From an uncultured Saprospiraceae bacterium (GTDB lineage: Bacteria > Bacteroidota > Bacteroidia > Chitinophagales > Saprospiraceae): 45,167 nt of DNA. The stretch is taken from NCBI GenBank assembly GCA_937928575.1, contig CALFWW010000056.1, positions 1-45,167 on the forward strand, given 5' to 3'. The position numbers and the translations under genes were made by a program. The notes beneath the pieces are model-generated. The model was not told the DNA's origin. It did not search any database and worked only from the letters and a program-made list of their open reading frames with translations. Positions 25,237 through 33,662 of this stretch are shown here, one piece after another (positions within the stretch are counted from its first letter, which is position 1; the number at the start of each line of letters is the position of its first letter).

Positions 25237-25656
25237 TTTGGTATTAAGTATTAGGTATGATGATGCCTGAATAAGGTTGACCGTTTGTGAACTAAATAGT
25301 AAAAATTATTTGCAACGGCCAGATCTCTCAAAGGAGATAGTTTATGCTTATCAAATTTAAGTAATTTCTTTTCAAATTCTAATGGGGTTTAGGAATTAAT
25401 ACTGGAATGAGGTTTTTCTTAGAGACTATTTTTTCCCTGTATTAATTTTGGATGATCTAATCGTGGAATCCGGTTTTTTCAGTGTCCTATATTTTTAACC
25501 AAATATATACAGCTATCACAGACAGTTCGGATGGCAGCTAGGATCAAGTATTTTTTACATGCTCTTCGCGTACAAACATCCTACTGTCTAAAAAATAATG
25601 TTAAAATAACTTCGAAATTACACCCAACATTCATCTTTCGTTATCTTTAATAAACA
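25237..25656. other. Intergenic region between divergent genes, no gene seen
   Basis: These 420 bp separate the molybdoenzyme gene (minus) from the helix-hairpin-helix gene (plus) and should hold both promoters. An octamer GGTTGACC at 25275-25282 matches the core of the alginate operator but lacks the outer palindrome. No ORF, convincing riboswitch or repeat was found. Confidence 0.5.
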
Positions 25657-26871
25657 ATGAGAAAACAGATCGAAAACTATTTTCAGTTTACGCGTTCCGA
25701 ACGTATTGGTATCTTTATCTTGTTGTTTTTATCTCTCCTGACATGGTTCGCCTTTCCTATTTATACCCGTTTTTTTGTGGATCAATCGAAGACGGATTTC
25801 ACCAAATTTAAAACTGAAATTGCGTTGTTAGAAATGACAATCAAAGCATCGGAAGATAAAAATGGTAACTCCTTTACATCCGATGATAATTTCATCAAAT
25901 CAGCTTATTCCAAAAAATACAATAAATCCAAGAAAAAAGCGGTTATCACTCCTTTTGCATTTAATCCGAATACGATTTCTCAAGCAGATTTATTGGTCAT
26001 GGGGATTCCCAAAAATGCCATTGACAACTTGGTGAAATTCAGAAATAAAGGAGCGAAGTTTTACAAGAAAGCAGACTTTAAAAAGGTATACGGAATCACA
26101 GATGATATTTATTCAACTATTGAAAATTTCATCCAACTTCCTGTGAATTCTACCAAAAAATTGGAACCTGCCAAATACCCTGAACTCAAAGAAGAAAAAC
26201 GAGCACTTACTCCATTTGAATTTGATCCTAATACGATTTCTAAAGCTGAGATGAGGAGAATGGGCTTGTCAGATAAGGTAGCTGCTACTATTGAAAACTT
26301 CAGAAGTAAAGGTGGCACTTTCAGAAGGCCGGAAGATTTATCCCGAATTTATGGACTAAAAGAAGAAGATTATAACAAGATACAGTCATTTATTACGATA
26401 GACGAGAAAGCACCGCCCAAAAAAGAAATCGTCGCTGATGCCAAATCGAAATTTGTTACCAAGAAAAAAGAAGTTCAACCCATTGATATTAACGAAGCAA
26501 CGATGGAAGACTGGTCTACTCTGAATGGAATTGGTGCGGGTCGGTCAAAAATGATTATTGCGTATCGGGAAAAATTGGGTGGTTTTTATACGATCGATCA
26601 AGTACGCGAAACTTTTGGTTTGCCTGATTCTACTTTTCAGCAAATCAAACCATTTTTACGAATTGATGCCTCCAACGAAAAGATTGATCTTAATACGGTG
26701 ACTCTTGATGGATTAAGCCAACACCCATATCTCAATTTTCGACAAGCCAAAGCGATTATCAATTATCGATCTAATCATGGAGAATTTGAATCGGTAGAAA
26801 GTTTAGCTGCGGTGCGAGCTTTGTCGAAAGAAGATGTTGACAAGATTGCTCCTTACCTAAGAGTTAATTAA
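25657..26871 (+). CDS. Membrane-anchored protein with four ComEA-type helix-hairpin-helix modules
   Basis: The protein has 404 residues. Residues about 17-37 form one transmembrane helix, followed by a Lys-rich linker and then four homologous modules of about 60 residues at 99-160, 186-247, 276-336 and 343-403. The modules start PFAFNPNTIS, PFEFDPNTIS, PIDINEATME and KIDLNTVTLD. Each has the HhH hairpin followed by a FY/FR-x-x-x-DL-x-x-(V/I)YG-like second half, as in ComEA. Such modules bind DNA without sequence specificity, in ComEA during DNA uptake. Four copies is more than the usual one or two. Modules 1-2 and 3-4 resemble each other most, suggesting stepwise duplication. It ends 4 bp from the convergent pxpC. 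Confidence 0.88.
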   Translation: MRKQIENYFQFTRSERIGIFILLFLSLLTWFAFPIYTRFFVDQSKTDFTKFKTEIALLEMTIKASEDKNGNSFTSDDNFIKSAYSKKYNKSKKKAVITPFAFNPNTISQADLLVMGIPKNAIDNLVKFRNKGAKFYKKADFKKVYGITDDIYSTIENFIQLPVNSTKKLEPAKYPELKEEKRALTPFEFDPNTISKAEMRRMGLSDKVAATIENFRSKGGTFRRPEDLSRIYGLKEEDYNKIQSFITIDEKAPPKKEIVADAKSKFVTKKKEVQPIDINEATMEDWSTLNGIGAGRSKMIIAYREKLGGFYTIDQVRETFGLPDSTFQQIKPFLRIDASNEKIDLNTVTLDGLSQHPYLNFRQAKAIINYRSNHGEFESVESLAAVRALSKEDVDKIAPYLRVN

Positions 26872-26875
26872 ATTT

Positions 26876-27745
26876 TTATATCTCATTATTTAGCATCAAC
26901 AAAAACTGCTGACCAGGTCTGATCTGGTTAAATTTTCCCAATTCTATGTCATCTATTACTCCAATTCTCGGGTATCCTCCGGTAGTCGGACCATCTTGCA
27001 ACAATACAATGGGAAGACCATTTGGAGGAAGTTGAATGACACCTGGAAATACACCTGACGAAGGAATTTGACCAAAATCCAATAACGGTACTGGTTCTCC
27101 CATCAACTTAGCACCCATTCGATTGCTGCTGGGCGAAATGGAATATTTGCTTTTTAAAAGTATTTCTTGTTTTGAATCCTTGAGTAAATTCCATTCAGGA
27201 CCTTTGTGAAAATAAATCTGATCTATTGCATTATAATCGATTGGTTGCTCTGAATTTAGTTTTGGAAAGCTAGCATTCATTGCTTTCTCAATTTTAATTT
27301 GCTCTCCTTTTTTTAGAGATTTTCCGTGAATTCCACCGAATTGGGCATAAGCATAAGTAGCTGTACTTCCTAATATTTTTTCGATTCTCCACTTTCCTTG
27401 TATTGCGATGTAAGCGCGAACGCCATTGGTGGTAAATGAACCTGATAACAAACTATTCGCATTTACTTCAATCGCTTTATTTCTAGGTATTTTTTCACCA
27501 TCAATGGTCCAATTCATTTCTGCTCCTGTCAAACTAATGATCGCCGATTCTGAAAAATGAATGGTAGGTGCGCTGAAATTACATTCCAAAACCGATGTTT
27601 CTTTCGAATTAGCTACCAACGCGTTCGCCAAAGCAGCAGCAGTTTTATCCAAAGGTCCTGAAGGTGGAATCGCATAATAAGCCAATCCACTTCTCCCCTC
27701 ATCTTGAATGCTGGTTAACAAACCTGGTTTTATAATTTCAATCAT
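26876..27745 (-). CDS. pxpC: 5-oxoprolinase subunit C (KipA/biotin-dependent carboxyltransferase-like)
   Basis: The protein has 289 residues of the PxpC/KipA family: IIKPGLLTSIQDEGRSGLAYYAIPPSGPLD at the N-terminus, NRMGAKLMGEP in the middle and ILLQDGPTTGGYPRIGVI near the end. The motif residues are intact. With PxpA and PxpB it hydrolyses 5-oxoproline to glutamate using ATP, clearing a spontaneous damage product. It overlaps pxpB by 8 bp, so the three subunits are translated together. Confidence 0.95.
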   Translation of the reverse strand: MIEIIKPGLLTSIQDEGRSGLAYYAIPPSGPLDKTAAALANALVANSKETSVLECNFSAPTIHFSESAIISLTGAEMNWTIDGEKIPRNKAIEVNANSLLSGSFTTNGVRAYIAIQGKWRIEKILGSTATYAYAQFGGIHGKSLKKGEQIKIEKAMNASFPKLNSEQPIDYNAIDQIYFHKGPEWNLLKDSKQEILLKSKYSISPSSNRMGAKLMGEPVPLLDFGQIPSSGVFPGVIQLPPNGLPIVLLQDGPTTGGYPRIGVIDDIELGKFNQIRPGQQFLLMLNNEI

Positions 27746-28466
27746 TGGTATTGTAAGTAATTAGATCAATTTTTGATTTTTGTAATTGCTCAAATTGGTT
27801 TTTATCAATCGTTTCTATCTTCAATGAATCCTCTACAGAAAATAAGATCGGTGGAACTTTATTTTTATCAAATAATACAATCGGTGTTTGACCAATGATT
27901 TGCCAGCCACCTGGGCTACTCAAATTATAACATCCCAAATACGGGCCACCAATCCCTATCGAGCCTGCAGGAAGATTTTGGCGTGGGTCGGATTTTCTCG
28001 GACAATGTAATGTTTCTGGTAAGCCATTCAAATACAAAAATCCAGGCATAAATCCATACATCGCAATTTTAAATGAACTTGCTTTTAATTGTTGGACAAT
28101 CGCCGATTTGGATTGAAGCGTGTGTTTTTCTACTAAAGACCAATCTAGCCCTTCATCGAAATAAATTGGAAATTTATAAATGGTCGTTTCGGAATTTGTT
28201 TGTAAAGATTTAAACTTACTTGAATCGGAACTCAACTGTTCAAGTGCTTGAATGACCAAGGCTTTATCTTTTGAATTGAATCGTATGACTATATCTTTTT
28301 CAGATGAAATAACATCATGCGCACCTTTTATTTTTTGTTTAAATAGTTGCTCACCAATTCGCAGTAAGTCTTGTGATGCTGTGGTACTTTTAGGTTGCAG
28401 CGAAAAAGCTGCTGGCCCAAAAGGATGTATTTCGAAAACGAGATTATTTAATTGAACGGATTTCAA
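27738..28466 (-). CDS. pxpB: 5-oxoprolinase subunit B (KipI family)
   Basis: The 242-residue subunit shows the KipI family signatures: KFPIYFDEGLDWSLVE, FMPGFLYLNGLP, the PRQNLPAGSIGIGG segment and GGWQIIGQTP. The N-terminal cyclophilin-like half and C-terminal part are both present at normal length. It pairs with PxpC in the ATP-dependent 5-oxoprolinase. It overlaps the end of pxpA by 23 bp and pxpC by 8 bp. Confidence 0.95.
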   Translation of the reverse strand: MKSVQLNNLVFEIHPFGPAAFSLQPKSTTASQDLLRIGEQLFKQKIKGAHDVISSEKDIVIRFNSKDKALVIQALEQLSSDSSKFKSLQTNSETTIYKFPIYFDEGLDWSLVEKHTLQSKSAIVQQLKASSFKIAMYGFMPGFLYLNGLPETLHCPRKSDPRQNLPAGSIGIGGPYLGCYNLSSPGGWQIIGQTPIVLFDKNKVPPILFSVEDSLKIETIDKNQFEQLQKSKIDLITYNTND

Positions 28467-29202
28467 TCGCTTCTTGATTTAAAAATTCAACAATAGATTT
28501 AGCCATCTGAATCGCATCAGGTGTATCGCTGTGTAGACAAAAACTATCTACTTGCACACTTAATTTGATTCTCTCATTGGTAATTATTTTCCCGTTTTGA
28601 ATGTAAGTTTTTAGTTGATCTAAACCATCTGAATGATTCAATACGGCACCTTCTATTTTCCGACTGACCAAACGAAGCCTATTGTCATATCTACGATCAA
28701 CAAATGCTTCATTCCAAAATTCAAGACCTGTTTTTTGAGCCGCTTCTTTCATTGCTGAATTCGCCAATCCTAAGAGTGCCAGGTTAGGATTTAACTTAAC
28801 AATAGTTTCACAAATCAGCGTTGCTAGTTGATCATCATCCGCTGCTTCATTGTATAAGGCACCATGTGGTTTTACATGACGTATTTTTGCACCTGCATGC
28901 TTTGCGATATTTTGTAAGTTTAGAATTTGATTGGTTAGACTTTTTGCTAAATCAGATTTTGAAATATTCATGGATACTCTACCAAAATTTGTTCGATCAG
29001 GGTAGGATGGATGCGCACCAATACTGACCTCATTTGCTATTGCGAGTTGAACACTTTTTTGCATACTTTCATGATCTCCAGCATGTCCACCACAGGCGAT
29101 ATTGCAGGAAGAAATTAGCGGCATTAATTCCCCGTCCAAATTTGAATGAGTCAAATCAATGTACTCTCCTAAATCCGCATTTAAGTCAATTGTTTTTAGC
29201 AT
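28444..29202 (-). CDS. pxpA: 5-oxoprolinase subunit A (LamB/YcsF family)
   Basis: The 252-residue subunit has LNADLGE (7-13), SCNIACGGHAGD (32-43), SIGAHPSYPDR and the catalytic-region RHVKPHGALYNEA, all diagnostic of the LamB/YcsF family. It is a TIM-barrel-like hydrolase component that acts with PxpBC. Its start lies 2 bp after the stop of the Nramp-like gene, so transporter and enzyme are one operon. Confidence 0.96.
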   Translation of the reverse strand: MLKTIDLNADLGEYIDLTHSNLDGELMPLISSCNIACGGHAGDHESMQKSVQLAIANEVSIGAHPSYPDRTNFGRVSMNISKSDLAKSLTNQILNLQNIAKHAGAKIRHVKPHGALYNEAADDDQLATLICETIVKLNPNLALLGLANSAMKEAAQKTGLEFWNEAFVDRRYDNRLRLVSRKIEGAVLNHSDGLDQLKTYIQNGKIITNERIKLSVQVDSFCLHSDTPDAIQMAKSIVEFLNQEAIEIRSIK

Positions 29203-29204
29203 AA

Positions 29205-30410
29205 TTATGAAAAGAAATGGAAGACTGCATTGATTCCTTTTAGACCAATCACTACTGTTATTAACACTACAATTCCGCCAATTATATTTTGCAAAGTGTT
29301 ATTGGTGTACTTACCCAATATTGCGGATTGATTCATCAAATATAAAAGATATCCAGCGATTATGGGCAACAAAATTCCATTGGCTATTTGTGCAAATTGA
29401 ATGATTAAAATGGGTTTAAAACCTAAGGATGAAAACACTACTCCGATCAACAAAACAATTCCCCATACCAACCTAAATCTATTGTCCTGAATATTGGTCT
29501 TCCATCCAAACAATCCGTTTGCAGCGTAGGCGGCTGCTAAAGGAGCGGTGATGGCGGAGCTGATTCCTGCCGCAAATAATCCGATAGCAATAGCATATTT
29601 TGCCGAAGTTCCAAATAATGGTTCCAATTGAATGGCCATATCTGCCGCATTATTTACTTCTATTTTTAATTGATGTAAAGTTGTTCCAGCCGTAATCAAA
29701 ATACATGCGGAAACAAATCCACCAATTCCTATGGCAACGTAGTTTTCAATTCGTAACCACTTCAAATCACTTGGTTCGGTCCACTTTTCTTTTACGGATG
29801 AAGCATGCAAGAAAAGATTGTAAGGCACAACGGTCGTACCGATTAATCCGAGTACCAATAACAATTCTTTATCTTTAAAAGTAGATGGCACTACTCCATT
29901 CAATAAACTGGTAATATCTGGTTTTACTAGAATGGCCGTTAGAAAAAAACAGGCACTCATAATTAAAACCAAGCCAACTAGTAAGCGCTCTATCCATTTG
30001 TACTTCCCAACATATAACAATATTCCTGCAATTCCACCAATCACAATAGCCCATCCATTAAAGTCACCACTAATCAAATCTAATCCCAATATCGCTCCTG
30101 AAATATTACCCGCTTCATAGGCTGCATTCCCAATTATAATCGCAGCAAAAACGATAAATACTAAGGCTATTTTGGCAATGGCATTCGATTGGTATTTTTG
30201 TATGGCTTCTCCTAACCCAGCTTGCGTAATCAATCCGAGTCTTGCAGCCATTTCTTGTAATACTATTGTTGCAATTACTGAAAATAGTAATGCCCAGAGT
30301 AAGGTATAACCTGATTGGCTTCCAGCTAGGGTGCAGATGGTGATGGTACCGGGTCCGATGAAGGCGGCGGCTACTAATGTGCTTGGGCCGAATAGTTTGT
30401 TTTTGGACAA
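29205..30410 (-). CDS. Nramp-family transporter of the 5-oxoprolinase operon, degenerate metal site
   Basis: This 401-residue protein with about 11 transmembrane segments is recognisably Nramp-like (GPSTLVAAAFIGPGTITI in TM1, IGTTVVPYNLFLHASSV in TM6). The metal-ligand DPGN is replaced by GPGT, and MPH by VPY. Asp, Asn, Met and His, needed for Mn or Fe binding in characterised members, are therefore all changed, while the fold is retained. It is the first gene of the operon and is nearly fused to pxpA. The association of an Nramp homologue with pxp genes also occurs in Bacillus subtilis (ycsG beside ycsF/kipIA). A role as 5-oxoproline or related organic-acid transporter is plausible but inferred. 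Confidence 0.85.
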   Translation of the reverse strand: MSKNKLFGPSTLVAAAFIGPGTITICTLAGSQSGYTLLWALLFSVIATIVLQEMAARLGLITQAGLGEAIQKYQSNAIAKIALVFIVFAAIIIGNAAYEAGNISGAILGLDLISGDFNGWAIVIGGIAGILLYVGKYKWIERLLVGLVLIMSACFFLTAILVKPDITSLLNGVVPSTFKDKELLLVLGLIGTTVVPYNLFLHASSVKEKWTEPSDLKWLRIENYVAIGIGGFVSACILITAGTTLHQLKIEVNNAADMAIQLEPLFGTSAKYAIAIGLFAAGISSAITAPLAAAYAANGLFGWKTNIQDNRFRLVWGIVLLIGVVFSSLGFKPILIIQFAQIANGILLPIIAGYLLYLMNQSAILGKYTNNTLQNIIGGIVVLITVVIGLKGINAVFHFFS

Positions 30411-30454
30411 GTTTTTTTGTTTTGAAATTAAGGATTTTTTATTTTATGAGGGCG

Positions 30455-30513
30455 TTTTTTTACCACTAAGACACGAGCGCACTAACGTACACTAAGAAGA
30501 GGACGTATTTTAT
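30455..30513. repeat. Fragment of a dispersed repeat shared with 43010-43115
   Basis: The segment contains ttaccactaagacacgagc and, at 30499-30513, the 15-mer gaggacgtattttat. The same 15-mer and a related ttatcactaaggcacgaag motif occur at 43010-43036 in a more complete palindrome. It lies in the 285-bp gap between fbp and the Nramp-like gene. Confidence 0.55.
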
Positions 30514-30638
30514 GTAGCGGTGGTCTTTAGCCGCCGAAAGAGAAGGTTCAATAAATCGTCAATTTAAGAAATTTACCAAATTATTGATATTTATACAAAT
30601 TGTATTACACAGTCTGACAGTCATTGAAAAATCCAAAA

Positions 30639-30678
30639 AAAATACCCATATCAATTTAGATTTTGATATGGGTATTTT
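30639..30678 (-). terminator. fbp transcription terminator
   Basis: Perfect 16-bp arms (aaaatacccatatcaa and ttgatatgggtatttt) with an 8-nt loop start 18 bp beyond the fbp stop. On the minus strand the stem runs into a T-rich tract, the form of an intrinsic terminator. It may also work in the other direction. Confidence 0.8.
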
Positions 30679-30695
30679 GAGACCGATTGATTTAG

Positions 30696-31712
30696 CTATT
30701 TATGGACTCCATTGGAGACGGGTTTGTATCTTTCTATGAACTCTTTTAATTCGTCTACCATATCAGGAGAGCCGATTACGATGGTACATCTTTGGTGCAA
30801 TTCGGAAGGTTCCATTTCCAGGATGCGTTCCAGTTGTGCGCTGATGGCTTTTCCACCTGCTTCTTCGACAATCATTGCCAATGGATTGCATTCGTATAAC
30901 AAACGTAGTTTTCCTTTTGGAAATTTACGGGTATTTGGATACAAGAAAATTCCACCTTGAAATAAAATACGGTGAATATCAGAAACCATTGAACCGATGT
31001 AACGAAGCCTTAAATTCATGTCAGAACAATGGTCGATATAACGACGCATTTCTACATCAAATTTCAAATAATATCCTTGATTGACAGAGTAGTAATTTCC
31101 TCTTGCCGGTATTTTTATATCACGATGAGAGAGACAAAATTCTCCGATGGATGGATCTAATGTGAATCCGTTTACACCTTGTCCAGTTGTATAAACCAAA
31201 ATGGTAGAAGTACCATAAACGACATATCCGGAAGCAACTTGTTCGACTCCTTTTTGCAAAAAATCTTTGATGTTTACCTCTTTTTTAGAATTACTTTTTC
31301 TTCTAAAAATAGAAAAGATCGTTCCAACAGAAACGTTGACATCAATATTGGAAGAACCATCTAGTGGATCAAAAAGCACAACATATTTGGCTTCCTTTTT
31401 TCCAACAGATTTTATTTTGATAAAGCCTTCTTCCTCTTCTGATGCAACTCCGCAAACTTCACCACTATTTTTCAAGCATTCGATCAATTTATCATGTGCA
31501 TACATATCCAATTTTTGGACCTGCTCACCATGACTATTTTCAGAGCCTTCAACTCCTAAAATATTAACTAATCCTGCTTTGTTTACTTCCCGATTGACAA
31601 TCTTGGAAGCCACACCAATATCACGAAGCAAGCCCGTTAATTCACCGGTTGCATGTGCAAAATCTTTCTGTTGATGAATGATAAACTCATCAAGGGTTAC
31701 AATTCTATTCAT
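30696..31712 (-). CDS. fbp: Fructose-1,6-bisphosphatase, class 1
   Basis: The 338-residue gluconeogenic enzyme hydrolyses fructose-1,6-bisphosphate to fructose-6-phosphate. Diagnostic motifs are EEEEGF near the N-terminus, the metal and substrate site FDPLDGSSNIDVNVSVGTIFSI (about residues 112-133) and LRLLYECNPLAMIVEEAGG at the C-terminus. Length fits class 1. It stands alone with its own terminator. Its product supports growth on gluconeogenic substrates such as the pyruvate and triose phosphate released from alginate, but no regulatory link is visible. Confidence 0.97.
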   Translation of the reverse strand: MNRIVTLDEFIIHQQKDFAHATGELTGLLRDIGVASKIVNREVNKAGLVNILGVEGSENSHGEQVQKLDMYAHDKLIECLKNSGEVCGVASEEEEGFIKIKSVGKKEAKYVVLFDPLDGSSNIDVNVSVGTIFSIFRRKSNSKKEVNIKDFLQKGVEQVASGYVVYGTSTILVYTTGQGVNGFTLDPSIGEFCLSHRDIKIPARGNYYSVNQGYYLKFDVEMRRYIDHCSDMNLRLRYIGSMVSDIHRILFQGGIFLYPNTRKFPKGKLRLLYECNPLAMIVEEAGGKAISAQLERILEMEPSELHQRCTIVIGSPDMVDELKEFIERYKPVSNGVHK

Positions 31713-31825
31713 TACTTAAAAGTCTGGTTAAACGTAAATGGTAATATAAAAGTAGTCCTATTTTATCTTATTAGAAAGTAGTTAGACATATATAAAGATT
31801 TTATCTGCAATAATCATACAAATTT

Positions 31826-31854
31826 TTGACAGTCAGAGGGTATTACTTTAATAT
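31826..31854 (+). promoter_or_regulatory. Sigma70-like promoter for the beta-propeller gene
   Basis: TTGACA (31826-31831), exactly 17 bp, then TAATAT (31849-31854), a near-consensus -35/-10 pair, lies 45 bp upstream of the ATG at 31899. Bacteroidota housekeeping promoters normally follow TTTG/TAnnTTTG instead; a TTTG overlaps the -35 here. The match is good but may be chance in AT-rich DNA. Confidence 0.45.
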
Positions 31855-31898
31855 TATGTATAATTGTAGGAACTTGTTTTTACCAAATAGATAATATT

Positions 31899-33248
31899 AT
31901 GCGACATTCCTTTATCTTAATCGTCCTTTTCTTGTTGACAACTTCACTGAATGCACAAGAATCTTTGAATATGAATTTGCTGGTTAGTTGGGATGATGAT
32001 TCGCTACCCATTTCTCAGAACAACAAAGCATTTAATGATTGTTGGGGATATGCTGCGAATGACCGAGAATATGCCATTGTTGGAGGTGCAGCTCACATTT
32101 TCTTTTTTGATATTACCGACCCTGTCAATTTTAATTTAGTTGCCAAAATTGAAACGGGTCAAGTCACCAATTGGAGAGATATTAAGACCTATCAAGATCG
32201 AGCTTATGCCGTATCTGATGCGGCAACTGAAGGACTCATTATATTTGATTTGTCAGACTTACCTAACAATGTAACGGTAACCTATTCGAGCAACGATTTC
32301 TTTACACGTGCACACAATATTCAAATTGAAGAAGCGACAGGACGTTTATATGTTTGTGGTCAGCCGGTCACTTATAAGGATTTGCTGGTTTATGACATAG
32401 CAACTGATCCAGATCTTCCGATTGAAATAGGAAACCCAAATTTAACGGGCGGCTATGTCCATGATCTTTTTGTACGCGACAATATCGCGTATTGTGGGCA
32501 TGCCAACAATGGCATGTATATCTACGACCTGACGGATCCTGCAAATCCAATCGAATTAGCTTCTTTAGAGTCGGATGGTTACAATCATTCTAATTGGGTG
32601 AGTGATGATGGCAATACTTTAGTGATGGCAGAAGAAACTTTAGGTATTCCATTGAGTATTGTTGATATCACCAATTTCATGGATGCGGATATTGAATTGG
32701 TGAATTCATTTCAATTTCCATTATTGGCACCGATGCACACGAATAATGTTGCACACAATCCATTTATTATCGGTGATCTGGTTTATGTTTCTTATTATGA
32801 AGATGGGGTTCAGGTCTTTGATATCAGTGATCCTATGAATCCTAAACAAGTCGCTTTTTATGACACTTGGGGAGATAATACGGAGTATAACACGACCCAA
32901 GGATGTTGGGGTGTTTATCCGTTTTTACCCTCTGGAAGAATTGTTGCTTCCGATTCGAGTAACGGACTTTTTGTATTAGAATTAGATGAGTCTGTTAAAA
33001 CCAAAGATATTTCTAACAATGATTTTACTATTTATCCAAATCCTGCTTTTGAAAATCTAACAATCGAGTTGAGTGAATTTGATGAGTTACCTGAGCATTT
33101 TGAAATTCATACCATTGATGGAAAATTAATGAGATCACAGTCTTGGGATGAAAACATTATCACTGTTAGTGACTTAGCGAATGGGATGTATTTAATTTCA
33201 CTTCGAATTGGTAAGCAGGTATACAATGCAAAGTTTGTGAAAGGGTAA
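31899..33248 (+). CDS. Secreted LVIVD-type beta-propeller protein with T9SS sorting domain
   Basis: The 449-residue protein has a signal peptide MRHSFILIVLFLLTTSLNAQ. Repeated blades of the LVIVD/choice-of-anchor type follow, such as IFFFDITDPVNFNLVAKIETG, MYIYDLTDPANPIELASLES and VQVFDISDPMNPKQVAFYD. Residues 376-449 form a type A C-terminal T9SS domain (FTIYPNPAFENLTIEL ... NGMYLISLRIG ... KFVKG). It would be secreted through the type IX system and anchored to the cell surface. The ligand is unknown; such propellers are usually binding or scaffold proteins. It is divergent from fbp and is preceded by a sigma70-like promoter. Confidence 0.9.
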   Translation: MRHSFILIVLFLLTTSLNAQESLNMNLLVSWDDDSLPISQNNKAFNDCWGYAANDREYAIVGGAAHIFFFDITDPVNFNLVAKIETGQVTNWRDIKTYQDRAYAVSDAATEGLIIFDLSDLPNNVTVTYSSNDFFTRAHNIQIEEATGRLYVCGQPVTYKDLLVYDIATDPDLPIEIGNPNLTGGYVHDLFVRDNIAYCGHANNGMYIYDLTDPANPIELASLESDGYNHSNWVSDDGNTLVMAEETLGIPLSIVDITNFMDADIELVNSFQFPLLAPMHTNNVAHNPFIIGDLVYVSYYEDGVQVFDISDPMNPKQVAFYDTWGDNTEYNTTQGCWGVYPFLPSGRIVASDSSNGLFVLELDESVKTKDISNNDFTIYPNPAFENLTIELSEFDELPEHFEIHTIDGKLMRSQSWDENIITVSDLANGMYLISLRIGKQVYNAKFVKG

Positions 33249-33264
33249 ACGAAATTGAATCCTC

Positions 33265-33340
33265 GGAGAGGTCAAACTATGTTAGAAAATAAATGAAATT
33301 TATTTTCCCGACCTCAGAGAGGTCGCACATTCGAAAACCT
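33265..33340. repeat. Pair of gaggtc hairpin repeats after the beta-propeller gene
   Basis: The motif cctcggagaggtc (about 33261-33273) recurs as cgacctcagagaggtcg (about 33310-33330), each self-complementary. They flank an AT-rich stem aaaataaatgaaatttatttt. The pair sits just past the stop codon and could serve as a terminator. It also resembles intergenic repeats common in Bacteroidota. Confidence 0.45.
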
Positions 33341-33364
33341 TAATTCAATAACATTTTAGAAGAT

Positions 33365-33650
33365 GTGTGTAAACGGTAGCTTTTAAATAAGGAAGGGTAT
33401 CATACGTGATATATACACAACGTGCTCACGCACTCAAAGTCCTAAAGGGACGATATATACTGGCAACGAACAGGTGTAGCCCTTCGACGACAAGCCGGGT
33501 CACACAAAAAAGTGCCATCCTAAGCAGGATGGCACACAACATAACCATGAAAATACATAACCACTCTTTTGCCTTTCGGCTAAATCTTTAATAGGTGAAC
33601 GTCTGTAGTATTATGAAGATTCTCGAAAAATCTTATCATGGTTTACACAC
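33365..33650. mobile_element. MITE-like element with 10-bp terminal inverted repeats
   Basis: Perfect 10-bp termini gtgtgtaaac (33365-33374) and gtttacacac (33641-33650) enclose 266 bp without coding capacity. The interior has a strong hairpin gtgccatcct/aggatggcac (33512-33535) and the stretch cctaaagggacgatatatac, followed by gtgtagcccttcgacgacaag, which resembles repetitive sequence. Termini of the GTGTAAAC type recall IS256-like ends, but this is not certain, and I saw no target-site duplication. The element lies between a plus-strand gene and the convergent small secreted protein. Confidence 0.5.
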
Positions 33651-33662
33651 TTATCAAAATCT

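Noticed and set aside
25275..25282. GGTTGACC upstream of the molybdoenzyme gene as an alginate operator
   Set aside because: Only the core octamer matches; the outer TT/AA of the palindrome is absent and there is one copy. Chance is likely.
25237..25656. Molybdenum-cofactor riboswitch upstream of the molybdoenzyme
   Set aside because: No conserved structure of that class could be recognised, only a short imperfect stem.
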